Source: JAPLMI01 sp043798375 (GTDB taxonomy: Bacteria > Omnitrophota > Gorgyraeia > 2-01-FULL-45-10). From it: 64,000 nucleotides of DNA. The notes under the pieces are model-generated. The model was not told where the DNA came from. It made no database searches and saw only the letters and a list, made by a program, of their open reading frames with translations. A program made the position numbers and the translations under genes. Of the stretch, positions 47,586 through 58,300 are shown in pieces; position 1 is the stretch's first letter; every line of letters begins with the position of its first letter. Location of the stretch: assembly GCA_043798375.1 (NCBI GenBank), contig JAZDOS010000006.1, positions 1 through 64,000 on the forward strand, read 5' to 3'.

Positions 47586-48977
47586 TTATTTATTGTACAG
47601 TATTTTATTATATAATTTGAGATACTGCGCTGCCGAGGCGTTCCAGGAAAAATCGAGATTCATCACTTTTTTCACAAGCCCGGCCCACGTTTCTTTATTG
47701 TTGTAGAGCAATAATCCCTTCTTTATCGCCGCGAATAACCTGTCGGGTTTATATTCCTCGAACGTGAATCCGTTGCCGCGCATCGTCTTCGCGTCAAATT
47801 CCGTCACGCTGTCCTTCAGTCCCCCTGTCTGCCTTACCACCGGAATCGTCCCGTATTTGAAGCTTATCATCTGCCCGAGGCCGCAGGGCTCGTATCTCGA
47901 CGGAATAAGGAAGAGATCGGAGGCCGCGTATATCTTCTGCGCCAATGTCGCGTCAAATTTCAGGTTTATCGACGTATTCTTTGGGTGGGCCTTCGCCATC
48001 TTTTCAAATAGGACGTGGTACTTATTATCGCCTGTCCCCAGAAGGACAAACTGTATCTTCAGATTTAAAAGATCGTCTATAATCTTCGCGATCAGGTCAA
48101 GGCCTTTTTGGTCCGCAAGGCGCGATATGAGGCCGATCATCGGTATGTCGCGATCGATTTTGAGACCGAGCTCTTTCTGCAGATTTTCCTTATTAATATA
48201 CTTATCGCCGCTCGTCTCAATCGAGTAGTTCTTAAAGATCTTTTTATCGGTCCCGGGATTCCATTGATCGTAATCAAGCCCGTTAAGAATGCCGGATGAG
48301 GCATCAACCCTTGTCTTCAATACGCCCTCCAGGCCGCAGCCGAACTCTTTGGTCAGGATCTCTTTAGCGTATGTCGGGCTCACGGTCGATATCGCGTCGG
48401 AATATACGAGCCCCGCCTTCATCAGGTTGACCTTGTCGTAGAATTCGAAGTAGTCGATGCTGAAGAGGATCCAGTCTAACCCTGTTTTCGGAAACTCGTC
48501 TTTAGGGAAGAGGCCCTGATACGCCATATTATGTATGGTAAAGAGGGTTTTCGTATTCGAGAAGAACGGGTCGAACTTATAATTTGTATTCAAATAGACC
48601 GGTATGAGCGCCGTCTGCCAGTCGTTGCAATTGATTATATCGGGCGCGAAATTTTCGCTTTTACATCTTTCGAGCGCACCTTTACAAAAGAATACGAACC
48701 TGTCGAGGTTATCATGATAGTCGCCGAATTTATCGCCGTAGAGTTCGATTCTCTTAAAATAATCGTCGTTTTCGACGAAATAGACCTTTACGTTCTTTCC
48801 TATGGTCGTTTCATCGCCCCTGGCCTTAACGGATGCGTATTTAGGCATAATAACCCTTACGTCAACGCCTAACTCTTCCAGCGCTATCGGTAAGCTTCCC
48901 GCAACGTCCGCCAATCCTCCTGTCTTCGCGAACGGCATGACTTCGCTCGAGGCGAACAGAACTTTTAATCTCTGCAT
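47586..48977 (-). CDS. glgA: Glycogen synthase (ADP-glucose type)
   Basis: GlgA extends alpha-1,4-glucan from ADP-glucose. The 463-residue GT5 enzyme has FASSEVMPFAKTGGLADVAGSLPIAL at the N-terminus, the KTGGL motif, TIHNMAYQGLF, NGLDYDQWNP, LISRLADQKGLDL and PSRYEPCGLGQMISFKYGTIPVVRQTGGL. Length normal. It points to glycogen storage; no other glg genes are in the window. Confidence 0.95.
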   Translation of the reverse strand: MQRLKVLFASSEVMPFAKTGGLADVAGSLPIALEELGVDVRVIMPKYASVKARGDETTIGKNVKVYFVENDDYFKRIELYGDKFGDYHDNLDRFVFFCKGALERCKSENFAPDIINCNDWQTALIPVYLNTNYKFDPFFSNTKTLFTIHNMAYQGLFPKDEFPKTGLDWILFSIDYFEFYDKVNLMKAGLVYSDAISTVSPTYAKEILTKEFGCGLEGVLKTRVDASSGILNGLDYDQWNPGTDKKIFKNYSIETSGDKYINKENLQKELGLKIDRDIPMIGLISRLADQKGLDLIAKIIDDLLNLKIQFVLLGTGDNKYHVLFEKMAKAHPKNTSINLKFDATLAQKIYAASDLFLIPSRYEPCGLGQMISFKYGTIPVVRQTGGLKDSVTEFDAKTMRGNGFTFEEYKPDRLFAAIKKGLLLYNNKETWAGLVKKVMNLDFSWNASAAQYLKLYNKILYNK

Positions 48978-49050
48978 TTCTCCCCCGTCATTCGTTTTTC
49001 GTCTATCGGTTGCGCAACCGATTAACGCAACCTATGGTTTATATGATTCC

Positions 49051-49099
49051 ATCCGCCTTCGCAATCAACTGGTGATAGAGTAGGCGCTTCGGCGGATGT
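49051..49099. repeat. 49-bp dispersed palindromic repeat, copy 1
   Basis: It begins ATCCGCCTTCGCAATCAA and ends CTTCGGCGGATGT, with short terminal inverted repeats (ATCCGCC). An inverted copy of the same length lies at 61385-61433 and a diverged one at 55277-55312. It sits between polA and glgA. Confidence 0.8.
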
Positions 49100-49130
49100 C
49101 CGTCGTACGCTATCTTCCCTGAATATCTAT

Positions 49131-51794
49131 TCACAGGAAGGCGGACATTTCCAGCCAATTCTTACCTATCTCTATATGCGCCTCTATCGGCACTTTGAGT
49201 TTCATGACGTTCTCCATGCCGGCCTTTACTATTTTATAAACATCCTTCAGTTCTTCCTTCGGAACGTCGAGAACAAGCTCATCATGCACCTGAAGCGTCA
49301 TAAGGCTTGCCAATTTGTGCTTGGCAAGATTTTCATTAATGGCTATCATCGCGATCTTTATGACGTCGGCCGCGGATCCCTGAATGGGCGTATTTATCGC
49401 GGTCCTCTCGGCAAATTGCCTTATCCTCATATCCTGGCTATTGATCTCGGGAATATATCGCCGCCTTCCCAATATCGTGGTGACATAACCGCTTTCCCTG
49501 GCCTCGACAACCAATCCTTCGAGGTACTGCCTGACGTCCGGGTACCTTTCGAAATACGCGTCAATGAACTCTTTCGCCTTATCGACCCCTATCCCTAAAC
49601 TTTGCGAAAGGCCGTAAGGGCTCATCCCGTATATGATGCCGAAATTTACCGTCTTCGCCATGCCGCGCATCTCGGGCGTAACATCATTTTCGTTTACTCC
49701 AAATACGAGACTTGCCGTATATGCGTGAATATCCAGCCCTTCTTTAAATGCCTTGGCAAGCTGCTTATCACCGGATAGATGCGCCAGTATCCTCAACTCG
49801 ATCTGCGAATAATCTGCCGACAATAGAGTATTATTTTTAGACGAAGGTATGAACGCCTTCCTTATCTTTCTGCCTTCCTCGGTCTTAATCGGAATATTCT
49901 GCAGATTGGGATCGCTCGACGAAAGCCTTCCTGTCGCCGTCACCGTCTGGTTGAAGTTCGTATGGACGCGGCCGGTTTTCGGATTAACGAGCGCCGGCAA
50001 TGTGTCGACGTATGTCGATTTTAGTTTCGCCAGTTCGCGGTATTCCAGAAGAGCTTTCGGAAGCTTATGAATTGAGGCGAGCTTCGTCAGGACCTCTTCA
50101 TCGGTCGACATACCCGTCTTCGTCTTTTTTATCACGGGAAGCTTGAGCTTCTCAAAGAGTATCTTCGAAAGCTGTTTCGGGGAATTTATGTTGAATTCCT
50201 CTCCGGCGATCTCGTGTATATGTTTTGTAAGCTTATTCAGCTTCCTGTCCATCTCCTCCGACAGGCCGGCAAGATAAACTTTGTCGATCGATACGCCGTT
50301 TATCTCCATAACGGCCAATACCGTAATGAGCGGTATCTCGACCTTGTAAAAGAGTTCGCCCAGGTCTTTCCCTGATATCTCTTTTTCCAGGACCTTCTCG
50401 AGCCTCAAAGTTACATCGCTATCCTCACAGCAGTAGTTCGCCGCCTTGTCAACATCAACCTTGTCCATCGTGATAGCGCTCTTACCCTTGCCCAATAAGT
50501 CGGTGATCGGCGTCGTCATCTTATGATTCAGGTATTCGAACGATATATCTTCGAGGTTATGATTGAGCTTCGACGGATTCAGGACGTATGAGGCGACCAT
50601 CGTATCGAACTTGATCCCTTTCAATTCGATCCCGTAATTTGCCAATACTATATATTCATACTTGATATTCTGGCCCGTCTTATGAATATGGCTATTTTCA
50701 AATACGGGCTTGAGCGCGGCCAAAACTTCATCGACGTTAAAATATTTATTCGCCGGCACATAACAAGCCTCGCCGACTTTCCATGAGAATGAAACGCCCA
50801 CGAGCTCGGCCAGCATCGGGTCAACGTTTGTCGTCTCGACATCGAAGGTGAATTCCTTCAGCTTCTTCAATTCGCCGACCAGCTTTTCGAATTTCTTTTC
50901 GTTATCGATCAATTCGTAGGATGAATCCAGCTTCTCCTTGGGCGTCAGGTCTTTTAACATCGATTTAAATTCGAGCTCCTTATATAATTCGAGAAGCTTC
51001 GTCTCATCCGGGCCTTTAAGCTCCAACCCCTTAAAATCGACCTTTATGGGCACCTCGGTATCGAGCACCGCAAGCTCCTTGCTCATGATCGCCATATCTT
51101 TATTATCTTCGAGCATCTTTCTTCTCGATTCACTCTTTATCTTGTCCGCGTTCTTGAGCAGATTCTCAAGGGACCCGAACTCTCCTATCAATTCAACAGC
51201 CGTCTTTTCGCCGATCCCCTTGACGCCCGGGATGTTGTCGGTCGCATCCCCCATCAGGCTCATTATGTCTATCATCCGCTCCGGCCTGACACCATAAGCT
51301 TCTTCGACCGCCTTTGCATCGTATATGAGGCCCTCTTTGTGGGTGCTCATAACCTTTATATGAGGATTTACAAGCTGCAGCGCGTCCTTATCGCCGGTCA
51401 CTATGAATGTCTCGATATCGTGCGACTCGGCCTTTTTGGCGATGGTCGCCAACACATCATCCGCCTCGTAGCCTTCCATCTCGTATATCGGTATATTGTT
51501 CGCCCCTACCAGCTTCTTTATATAAGGGATTTGGCTTACGAGGTCGTCCGGCATCGGTTTTCTGTGGATTTTGTATTCTTTGTACTTCTTGTGCCTGAAT
51601 GTCGGCCCCTTGAGGTCAAACGCCACCGCGAGCATATCAGGCTTGTTTTCCTTAACTATCTTATTGAGCATCGTAAGGAAGCCATATATGGCATTCGTAG
51701 GCTGCCCCTTGGAATTGGAAAGCGGCCTTATGGCATAATAAGCCCTGTAACAAAACGAGTTTCCGTCAATCAGGAATAGCCTGGTTTTGGACAT
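49131..51794 (-). CDS. polA: DNA polymerase I
   Basis: The 887-residue product has the 5'-3' exonuclease domain (LFLIDGNSFCYRAYYAI, GYEADDVLATIAKK, VTGDKDALQLV, GIGEKTA), a 3'-5' exonuclease with intact DxE (FTFDVETTNVD near residue 315) and the family A polymerase (LLSADYSQIELRILAHLSGD, RGMAKTVNFGIIYGMSPYGLS, and LQVHDELVLDVP). All three activities look intact. A 315-base non-coding stretch lies upstream. Confidence 0.97.
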   Translation of the reverse strand: MSKTRLFLIDGNSFCYRAYYAIRPLSNSKGQPTNAIYGFLTMLNKIVKENKPDMLAVAFDLKGPTFRHKKYKEYKIHRKPMPDDLVSQIPYIKKLVGANNIPIYEMEGYEADDVLATIAKKAESHDIETFIVTGDKDALQLVNPHIKVMSTHKEGLIYDAKAVEEAYGVRPERMIDIMSLMGDATDNIPGVKGIGEKTAVELIGEFGSLENLLKNADKIKSESRRKMLEDNKDMAIMSKELAVLDTEVPIKVDFKGLELKGPDETKLLELYKELEFKSMLKDLTPKEKLDSSYELIDNEKKFEKLVGELKKLKEFTFDVETTNVDPMLAELVGVSFSWKVGEACYVPANKYFNVDEVLAALKPVFENSHIHKTGQNIKYEYIVLANYGIELKGIKFDTMVASYVLNPSKLNHNLEDISFEYLNHKMTTPITDLLGKGKSAITMDKVDVDKAANYCCEDSDVTLRLEKVLEKEISGKDLGELFYKVEIPLITVLAVMEINGVSIDKVYLAGLSEEMDRKLNKLTKHIHEIAGEEFNINSPKQLSKILFEKLKLPVIKKTKTGMSTDEEVLTKLASIHKLPKALLEYRELAKLKSTYVDTLPALVNPKTGRVHTNFNQTVTATGRLSSSDPNLQNIPIKTEEGRKIRKAFIPSSKNNTLLSADYSQIELRILAHLSGDKQLAKAFKEGLDIHAYTASLVFGVNENDVTPEMRGMAKTVNFGIIYGMSPYGLSQSLGIGVDKAKEFIDAYFERYPDVRQYLEGLVVEARESGYVTTILGRRRYIPEINSQDMRIRQFAERTAINTPIQGSAADVIKIAMIAINENLAKHKLASLMTLQVHDELVLDVPKEELKDVYKIVKAGMENVMKLKVPIEAHIEIGKNWLEMSAFL

Positions 51795-52109
51795 TATGCG
51801 GCAAGCCTAATAGGTCAGATGATATGAGGAACGATTCGGCATTTTATCAATTTATTGGGATTTATTCTGCTACGCAAATCAATACGAAAAATTCAGGTGT
51901 TGCTTCGCAGGAATAATTCTCCGAAGCAATTCCTGTGTTTTCCATCTGTTTTGCGAAGGAGAATAGCTTATTTCGAGTTGATTTTCCGTAAACAGAAAGG
52001 ATCTTCGACTTGCCCCGTTAGAAATAAATTTCTAACGGGGCTTGCTAAAATCTAATAATAGTATACCCGAAATGGCCGTTTTGTCAAGAGGAAAATGGTT
52101 ATTCGGCTC
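51795..52109. other. Non-coding stretch between the propeller gene and polA (315 bp)
   Basis: No gene is supported. The stretch contains GCTTCGCAGGAAT and TTCTCCGAAGC near 51903-51925 (a mispaired hairpin related to the dispersed repeats) and a perfect 12-bp stem with loop TAAA at 52013-52040 (CCCCGTTAGAAA/TTTCTAACGGGG). The latter lacks a U-tract on either strand but may stop transcription from the propeller gene. Confidence 0.6.
52013..52040 (-). terminator. Perfect 12-bp hairpin after the propeller gene
   Basis: CCCCGTTAGAAA, loop TAAA, TTTCTAACGGGG. It lies about 70 bases downstream of the propeller gene stop and upstream of polA. No following T-run, so function as an intrinsic terminator is uncertain. 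Confidence 0.45.
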
Positions 52110-53687
52110 CTACGAGAGGTCGTTTGTTCTCTTGATATGGTCCGACAGGTAATTCCCTGTAAGGTCGTCGATCGACTGGGTAAGTTCCTGGATACGCAGC
52201 TCCTTGTCAAACCTTGTCTTCATATCCTTCGGTGGATTGGCCATGATCTCGAACTGCAGCCGCTTTCTTTCGAAATACACGCGCCTGAGGTCGTCAAGGA
52301 TATCATTCCTGAGCTGGGTGGTCAGCCTGGAGCGGACGTCGATATTTGTCTGGTCGTCGGACCAGATAAGGTCGCCGAGTTCCCAGATTAGGGTTGCATC
52401 CCAGTCTATACTGTCACGACCGGGCCTTAAAACGTCATCGTTTTCCTTTACAGTTGACCCGCCCTCCCAGTGCCAAAGGTCTGTGCTATTCCTGTCTATA
52501 CCAAATGACACTTTTGGCAGAAGCGCCCTCGCCTTCGATTCGCTCCGCCATTTCTTTATCTTCTCGGGCCCCACCTCATTGAACATGATGGCCGCCTGCT
52601 GTAATTCTCTAATAGTCGGCTCGTTGTCGAATATTATCTTAAGGCCTTTGATGTTCCTCTCCACGTCTATAAACTGATCTGATGTGAAACGGCCGCTTTC
52701 AAGCCTGTATAGGCCGCCTTCCGTTACAGCCCAAATCGAGCCTTCGTTTTCATTGTCAAAAAGGAGCGATCTCACGCTATAGGTCTTATCCATGCCCTTA
52801 TATAATTCGAGCCATTTCGCCTTATCCTTGTCGAATTCAAAAACACCCTTGGTCGTTGCGCAATACAGCTTCTCCGGCTTTCTCGAAGGGAGAATATAGT
52901 TTATGCTGCCGGTTAAGCCGGCGCGGGAAAATCCGATCCAGGCCTTTCCGCCGTCATCGGAATATAAGATATTCTTATCTACGCCCGCGTATATCCTGGA
53001 TCCCTTAAACGCTATGCAATTGACCGATCCGTCCGCATCCTCGGCCTCTATGAAATCCCGTGTCTCTTCTTCGGCGCGCTCCTCCGAAGAGGCCTCTCTC
53101 ACATATATCCTCTCCCATCCCATGGCATCGATCTTGCGGGAATATAATCCGTCGCTCGAAGCCGCGTAAATCGTATCCTTAGACATGCCTATGCAAGTTA
53201 CGCGCCTGTTTTTAAGATTGTAACTTATATCCTGCCAGTTTGCCCCTAAATCTTCACTTATAAAAATGCCCTTTTCGGTACCGATCAGGACTTCGCTCTT
53301 ATTGTACTTCGACACCTCGATACAAAGGATGTTGTTTTTGTCCGGCAGGATCGTCATGAAAACGTTCCTCCAGTTCCGGGAGCCCCCTTGCGCCCGGAAA
53401 AGGCCGCGTTTTGTGCCGATAAACAGATTCTTCGAATTCCCGCTCATGCATGTTATCTCGTTCCCGCCTGACGGCATGGAAAACATCTCCTCCCATTTCG
53501 ATTTTGCGTCGAGCGCCCTGTACAATTCCTTCCTGGTGGCCAGATAGATACCGCCATCATCTATCACCATGGCGCGTGAATCGACATTCCGGATGTTCCC
53601 GTCCTTGCCCACCCATAGCTCCTGAGCGAAAACCGTTGAGATCAAATAGAAAATCGTTATTGTCTGCAATAAAACACTTCTACCCAT
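52110..53687 (-). CDS. Secreted BNR/Ycf48-like beta-propeller protein
   Basis: From ATG 53687 (GAGGAG upstream) the 525-residue protein has a signal peptide (MGRSVLLQTITIFYLISTVFAQE). It is followed by six or more repeats of the type ILIGTEKGIFISEDLGANWQDISYNL and IYAGVDKNILYSDDGGKAWIGFSRAG, which are sialidase/photosystem-assembly-like propeller blades. The last 170 residues (about 355-525) form a different, charged and coiled-coil-rich region. It is probably periplasmic or on the surface. Function not established. Confidence 0.82.
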   Translation of the reverse strand: MGRSVLLQTITIFYLISTVFAQELWVGKDGNIRNVDSRAMVIDDGGIYLATRKELYRALDAKSKWEEMFSMPSGGNEITCMSGNSKNLFIGTKRGLFRAQGGSRNWRNVFMTILPDKNNILCIEVSKYNKSEVLIGTEKGIFISEDLGANWQDISYNLKNRRVTCIGMSKDTIYAASSDGLYSRKIDAMGWERIYVREASSEERAEEETRDFIEAEDADGSVNCIAFKGSRIYAGVDKNILYSDDGGKAWIGFSRAGLTGSINYILPSRKPEKLYCATTKGVFEFDKDKAKWLELYKGMDKTYSVRSLLFDNENEGSIWAVTEGGLYRLESGRFTSDQFIDVERNIKGLKIIFDNEPTIRELQQAAIMFNEVGPEKIKKWRSESKARALLPKVSFGIDRNSTDLWHWEGGSTVKENDDVLRPGRDSIDWDATLIWELGDLIWSDDQTNIDVRSRLTTQLRNDILDDLRRVYFERKRLQFEIMANPPKDMKTRFDKELRIQELTQSIDDLTGNYLSDHIKRTNDLS

Positions 53688-53775
53688 AGCGCTCTCCTCG
53701 TTTAAAGAGAGCAGGATATCATTTATTTGATTTTTTGTCAACAATAATTTTATTTATTATCAAATCGGGCGGGCG

Positions 53776-55221
53776 CTAATATCTGAAAAGAAAATTCTTA
53801 AAACTCCAGGGATTCTTTTTGTCGAGATACGCGGCGGGGTTTTCCTTGAAAAATATCCGGTAACTTTTAAAGGGCGTCCAGTCGGATGACTCCGAGACAA
53901 GGCGCCCAAGATACGGTTTTGCTATCTTTAGAATGTGCTCATGCGGCAGGTCATCCGGCACGCACACCCCCCTATTTGGATTTTCAACCGCCCACATCGC
54001 CGCCGATACCACGCCGATCGCGACCTGAACGGTAGTCGCGTTCTGATGAGGCACAAGGCGCCGCGACTCCTCTATCGAAAGGATGCTCCCCGTCCACCAT
54101 GAATTATATTTATGCCCCATGATGAGCGCGCCCAGGCTATCGGCGCCGCAGGTTATCTCATCGCCAAGTATCCTGAACTTCGACTGAAGTTCGTAATTGC
54201 GGCAGCGGAGCTCGTGAAGCGATGATAGAGTCTCGTCGCACGGCATATATGCGTAATGGACGGTTGGCCTGTAGACGGGTTTTCCCCTCTTCCAGATGGT
54301 CAGTCTATCCGAAATGGTAAACGCCTCACCGTGCCTTATGACCATACCGACGATATCCTGATACGGGATCCACGATCTCACCCACGTGTTTATGCCCATC
54401 TGCGATAAGAATATCTGGTTCTTCGGCCCATACGGCGGCACATGCGCTAAAAGAGGAAGCTCTTTCTCGTGTGTGCCCCAACCCAATTCCGCGGGCGACG
54501 TCCCCTCTTCCCTCAATCCCTCTATCGACCAGGTTCCGACAAACTCATCGACAAGTTTGGGCTTATGAGATACCTGCGTATCCCGTTCGCTTACATGAAT
54601 TACTTTTACGCCGAGAGCCATCGCCAGCTGGGCGAAGCGCTTTTCAGCCATAAGATGTTCGAGCAAATTCGCATCCCGCTTCGGAGTTGTTTTGTCCCTT
54701 ACGGCTTTTCTGGCTATATCGATAAGGCCTTTCTTTGTGAAATGCGAAATAAGTCCGGGGTTCGCTCCGTGGTCGAGAACAGCCGTAGCCGAACCGGCCC
54801 ATTTGGAGACCATGCTGCGCAGCTCCATATGTTTGAAATAGAGCGATTTTTCGAACGGCGTCTTCTTATCGATATTCGCGTATGGGTCCCATTCCTCGAC
54901 GGAAGTATTGACATACAGGACTTTGTTGTCGTGGCACCAGCTGAGCATGTCGAGCGAATCTATGTTCCACGAAAGGTCTACGACGAGCCCGCCGGCCGAC
55001 ACATATTTTGAGAGTATCTTATATACGTTTATCGGGGTTATCTTTTCCTGGGAGTACTTAACGCCCTTCTGGATCCAGGGCGCGAGGTCTTTTCGTTTAT
55101 CCGCAAAATCTACGACGGTAATTTTTTTGCAGGGGATGTCGATATGTTTCAGAAGAATGGGAAGGGCGCATTTACCGACTGAGCCGAAACCTATCATCAA
55201 TACTTTATTATTGAATTCCAT
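53776..55221 (-). CDS. hss: Homospermidine synthase
   Basis: The NAD-dependent enzyme makes homospermidine from putrescine or spermidine. The 481-residue product has the Rossmann start VLMIGFGSVGKCALPILLKHIDI, VVDLSWNIDSLDMLSWC, YVNTSVEEWDPY, LDHGANPGLISHF and a C-terminal Saccharop_dh_C-like domain. It matches bacterial homospermidine synthase in length and motifs. A spermidine-synthase-like protein is also encoded nearby at 61406, though they need not act together. Confidence 0.92.
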   Translation of the reverse strand: MEFNNKVLMIGFGSVGKCALPILLKHIDIPCKKITVVDFADKRKDLAPWIQKGVKYSQEKITPINVYKILSKYVSAGGLVVDLSWNIDSLDMLSWCHDNKVLYVNTSVEEWDPYANIDKKTPFEKSLYFKHMELRSMVSKWAGSATAVLDHGANPGLISHFTKKGLIDIARKAVRDKTTPKRDANLLEHLMAEKRFAQLAMALGVKVIHVSERDTQVSHKPKLVDEFVGTWSIEGLREEGTSPAELGWGTHEKELPLLAHVPPYGPKNQIFLSQMGINTWVRSWIPYQDIVGMVIRHGEAFTISDRLTIWKRGKPVYRPTVHYAYMPCDETLSSLHELRCRNYELQSKFRILGDEITCGADSLGALIMGHKYNSWWTGSILSIEESRRLVPHQNATTVQVAIGVVSAAMWAVENPNRGVCVPDDLPHEHILKIAKPYLGRLVSESSDWTPFKSYRIFFKENPAAYLDKKNPWSFKNFLFRY

Positions 55222-55276
55222 TCTGCTTCGCCCTTATATTCGTTAATGACGGTTGGGCTTCGCAGGAATGGTTCCT

Positions 55277-55312
55277 GCGAAGCATCTGGTCTATTGATAA
55301 TTGATTGCGAAG
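55277..55312. repeat. Dispersed palindromic repeat, diverged copy
   Basis: The reverse complement reads CTTCGCAATCAA…GATGCTTCGC, matching the ends of the repeats at 49051-49099 and 61385-61433. Next to it is a TTCGCAGGAA/TTCCTGCGAA hairpin near 55259-55281. It fills the gap between the RND pump and hss. Confidence 0.65.
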
Positions 55313-55373
55313 TAGAACCATGATTACGTATTATAACAGAATGATGAGCGGTTGCAACAAAAAATCTCGAGCC

Positions 55374-58300
55374 TTACGCGGCGGGAGGTTCTTCTATATT
55401 CTCGAGCTCGGAAAATTCAACATTATAACTCTTGCGCTCGATCTTTGTAAAGAGGCTGTAGACACAGGGCACTACAAACAACGTAAACATAGTGGATACG
55501 ATGACTCCGCCTATGATCGTTATCGCCATTGGTATCCGTGTTTCGGCGCCGGGCCCTATGGCAAGGGCCACCGGAACGGCGGCCGCGATTGTCGCGACCG
55601 ATGTCATAAGTATGGGCCTCAGCCTTATCGGGCATGCCTTAAGAAGCGCGGGGCGAACCTCCAACCCCAGCTCTCTCTGCTGGTTAGTGAAATCGACGAG
55701 AAGAATCGAATTCTTCTTTACTATACCCATAAGGAGTATCAGGCCTATTATGCTGTAGATATTGATCGACTTATTGAACATCCATAGCGCCAAAAATGCT
55801 CCGGAGATGCTGAACGGCAGGGCCAAGAGGACCGAAAACGGATGGAGATAACTGTTGAACTGTGAGGCGAGCACCATGTACGCTATCAGTATACCCAGCC
55901 AGAAGGCAAGCACGAGGCTCGAGAAGGATTCTTTAAACGTCTCGGTGCTTCCCGAAAATACTATCTTGTAGCCCTCCGGCAGGATGCCCCCGGCTATCCT
56001 TTCCACCTCTTTCAGCGCGTCTGTCTGGGATTTGCCGGACGCCACGTTGGCAAATATTGTTATCGCCCTTTCCCTGTTGCGCCTGGTAATAGTAAGCGGC
56101 GTCGGTTTCTCCGTAATATTTACCACGTTCTTAAGCTGAACGAGTTCGTTTCTATTATTCCATACCCAAAGCCGTTCGATATCCTCTATTTCATTCCGCT
56201 GGATAGGCTTGAGCCTGACCCTCACGTCGTAACGCCGGCCGCCCTTAGTGTACTTGCCTACCCTCTCTCCGCCTATGAGCGCGTTTATCGCGCTTCCGAT
56301 ATTAGATACGCTAACGCCTCTCTTATCAGCCTTCTGCCTGTCCGGGGTAACGCGAATTTCCGGGATCTTGGCAAGAAAGTCCGTGTCGACATCTATCATA
56401 AGGCTCGACTTTTCCATCTTAAGGCGGATCTCTTCGGCATACTTTGCCAGCTTTTCCCATTCGGGGCCTCTCACCGATACTTCGACGGGAAAACCCCTTT
56501 GGGCCGAAAAACCGGCCAGCGATAGGTCCTGTATCGTAACCTTAAGATCCGGTATCTTGTTAAGCTCCTTCCTGAATAACGACATCAACTCTCCTTGAGT
56601 AAGCGGATGTTTGTTCGGAGGGACTACCGGCCTTTTCCGGGGCTCTTTCAACGTTATGAATAGTACGCCGGAGTTCACTTCGCCGCCGCCGTATCCGCCT
56701 ATCAAGGCAAAATAGGCATCTACCTCCGGCCTCGCCATCAGGTATGCCTCGGCCTTCTTGAAGCGCTCGTCGGTTAATACTATTGATGAACCGACGGGCG
56801 TCTGGAGACGGCACATCATCATACTCATATCCTGGGATGGAAGAAACTCTTTGCGGAGCATTTTTAAAAATAACATCGAACACGCGAAAAATGCCAGGGC
56901 CGCTATGACGATGACCAGCCTCTTGCCGAGCGCTTTTTCAAGAAGCCTGTGGTATGCGGAGGCAAGCCATTTGAATCCGCCGTCGACAGATTTTCCGACG
57001 ATCGTATGGCGCGCGCCGACTTCCAGGAATTGCGAACACCTCATCGGCGCAAGCGTCAGGGCCTCCAATAACGACAGCGCCACAGCTACGGATATGGTCA
57101 CGCCGTACTGAAAAAAGAACTTGCCTATAATGCCGTACATAAATGCGACCGGCAGGAATATCGCGATGAGCGCGATCGTCGCGGCGATAGCCGCGAACGT
57201 TATCTGACGCGCGCCGCGGCGCGCAGCCTCGACCTTCCCTACACCCTTCTCTCTGTAGCGCACGATATTTTCAAGCACCATAATCGCGTCATCCACAACT
57301 ATACCTATCGCAAGCGATAATCCAAGCACTGTAAACGTGTTGAGGGTAAATCCGAGGAAATAAATCACTATGAACGTCCCAAGAACCGATGTGGGTATGG
57401 CCAGCAATATATTGAACGTAGCGCTCAACGACCCGAGAAAGAGCCAGCAGACCAATGAGGTTACTATTGCCGAAAGCATCAAAGTAAATATCAATTCGCG
57501 TATGGAATCCTCGCTGAATTTGCTGCGGTTATAGCGAATGCCTATATCTATCTCTTTGGGCTTACCCTTTTTAACCTCTTCCAGGCGCTTCAATACATTT
57601 CGCGCCACTTCCACCTCGTTAGCGCCGCGCTGTTTGCGGATCCCCATGGCCACGGACCGTCGGCCGTTCGACCGGGCTATGCGCCTGACATCGGCGAGGC
57701 CGTCTTCTATGCTGGCAACTTCTTTTAAATATATGGGCTTGAATACCGGCTGTCCCGACCTTTTTGGAAGGAGTAAATTCTCGAATTCCCCGGTGGTCAT
57801 CGCCTCGCCCATGACCCGCACGTTAAATTCCTTATCCGCGGTCTCTATCCTGCCGGCGGGTACCTCTTCATGCTCCGCCTTCACGGCATCTATCACATCC
57901 TGAACGGTAAATTGATACGCCTCCAGTTTGTCGGCATCCACCCATATCCTCAGGTTCCTGTCTACAAATCCTCCGAGGAAAATATCGCCGACGCCGTTTA
58001 TCGTGGCAAACTGGTCCTTGAGATGGTCCTGGACGTATGTCATTATATCGCGCAGCGGCAGTGTCTTAGACGAGACGGCAAGCATCAGTATCGGATGGTC
58101 TTCGGGATTGACTTTGCTGACTATCGCCGGGTCAAGATCGGTAGGCAGCATCCTTTGGGCCTGGTCGATCTTCGCCTGCACGTCCTGAACGGCAACGTCT
58201 ATATCCTTGTCCAGGTCGAACTCGACCGTTATGCTCGCCGTTCCCTGCCGTATTGAGCTTGAGATCTCGCGCACACCCTGGATACCCATGAGGGCGCTTT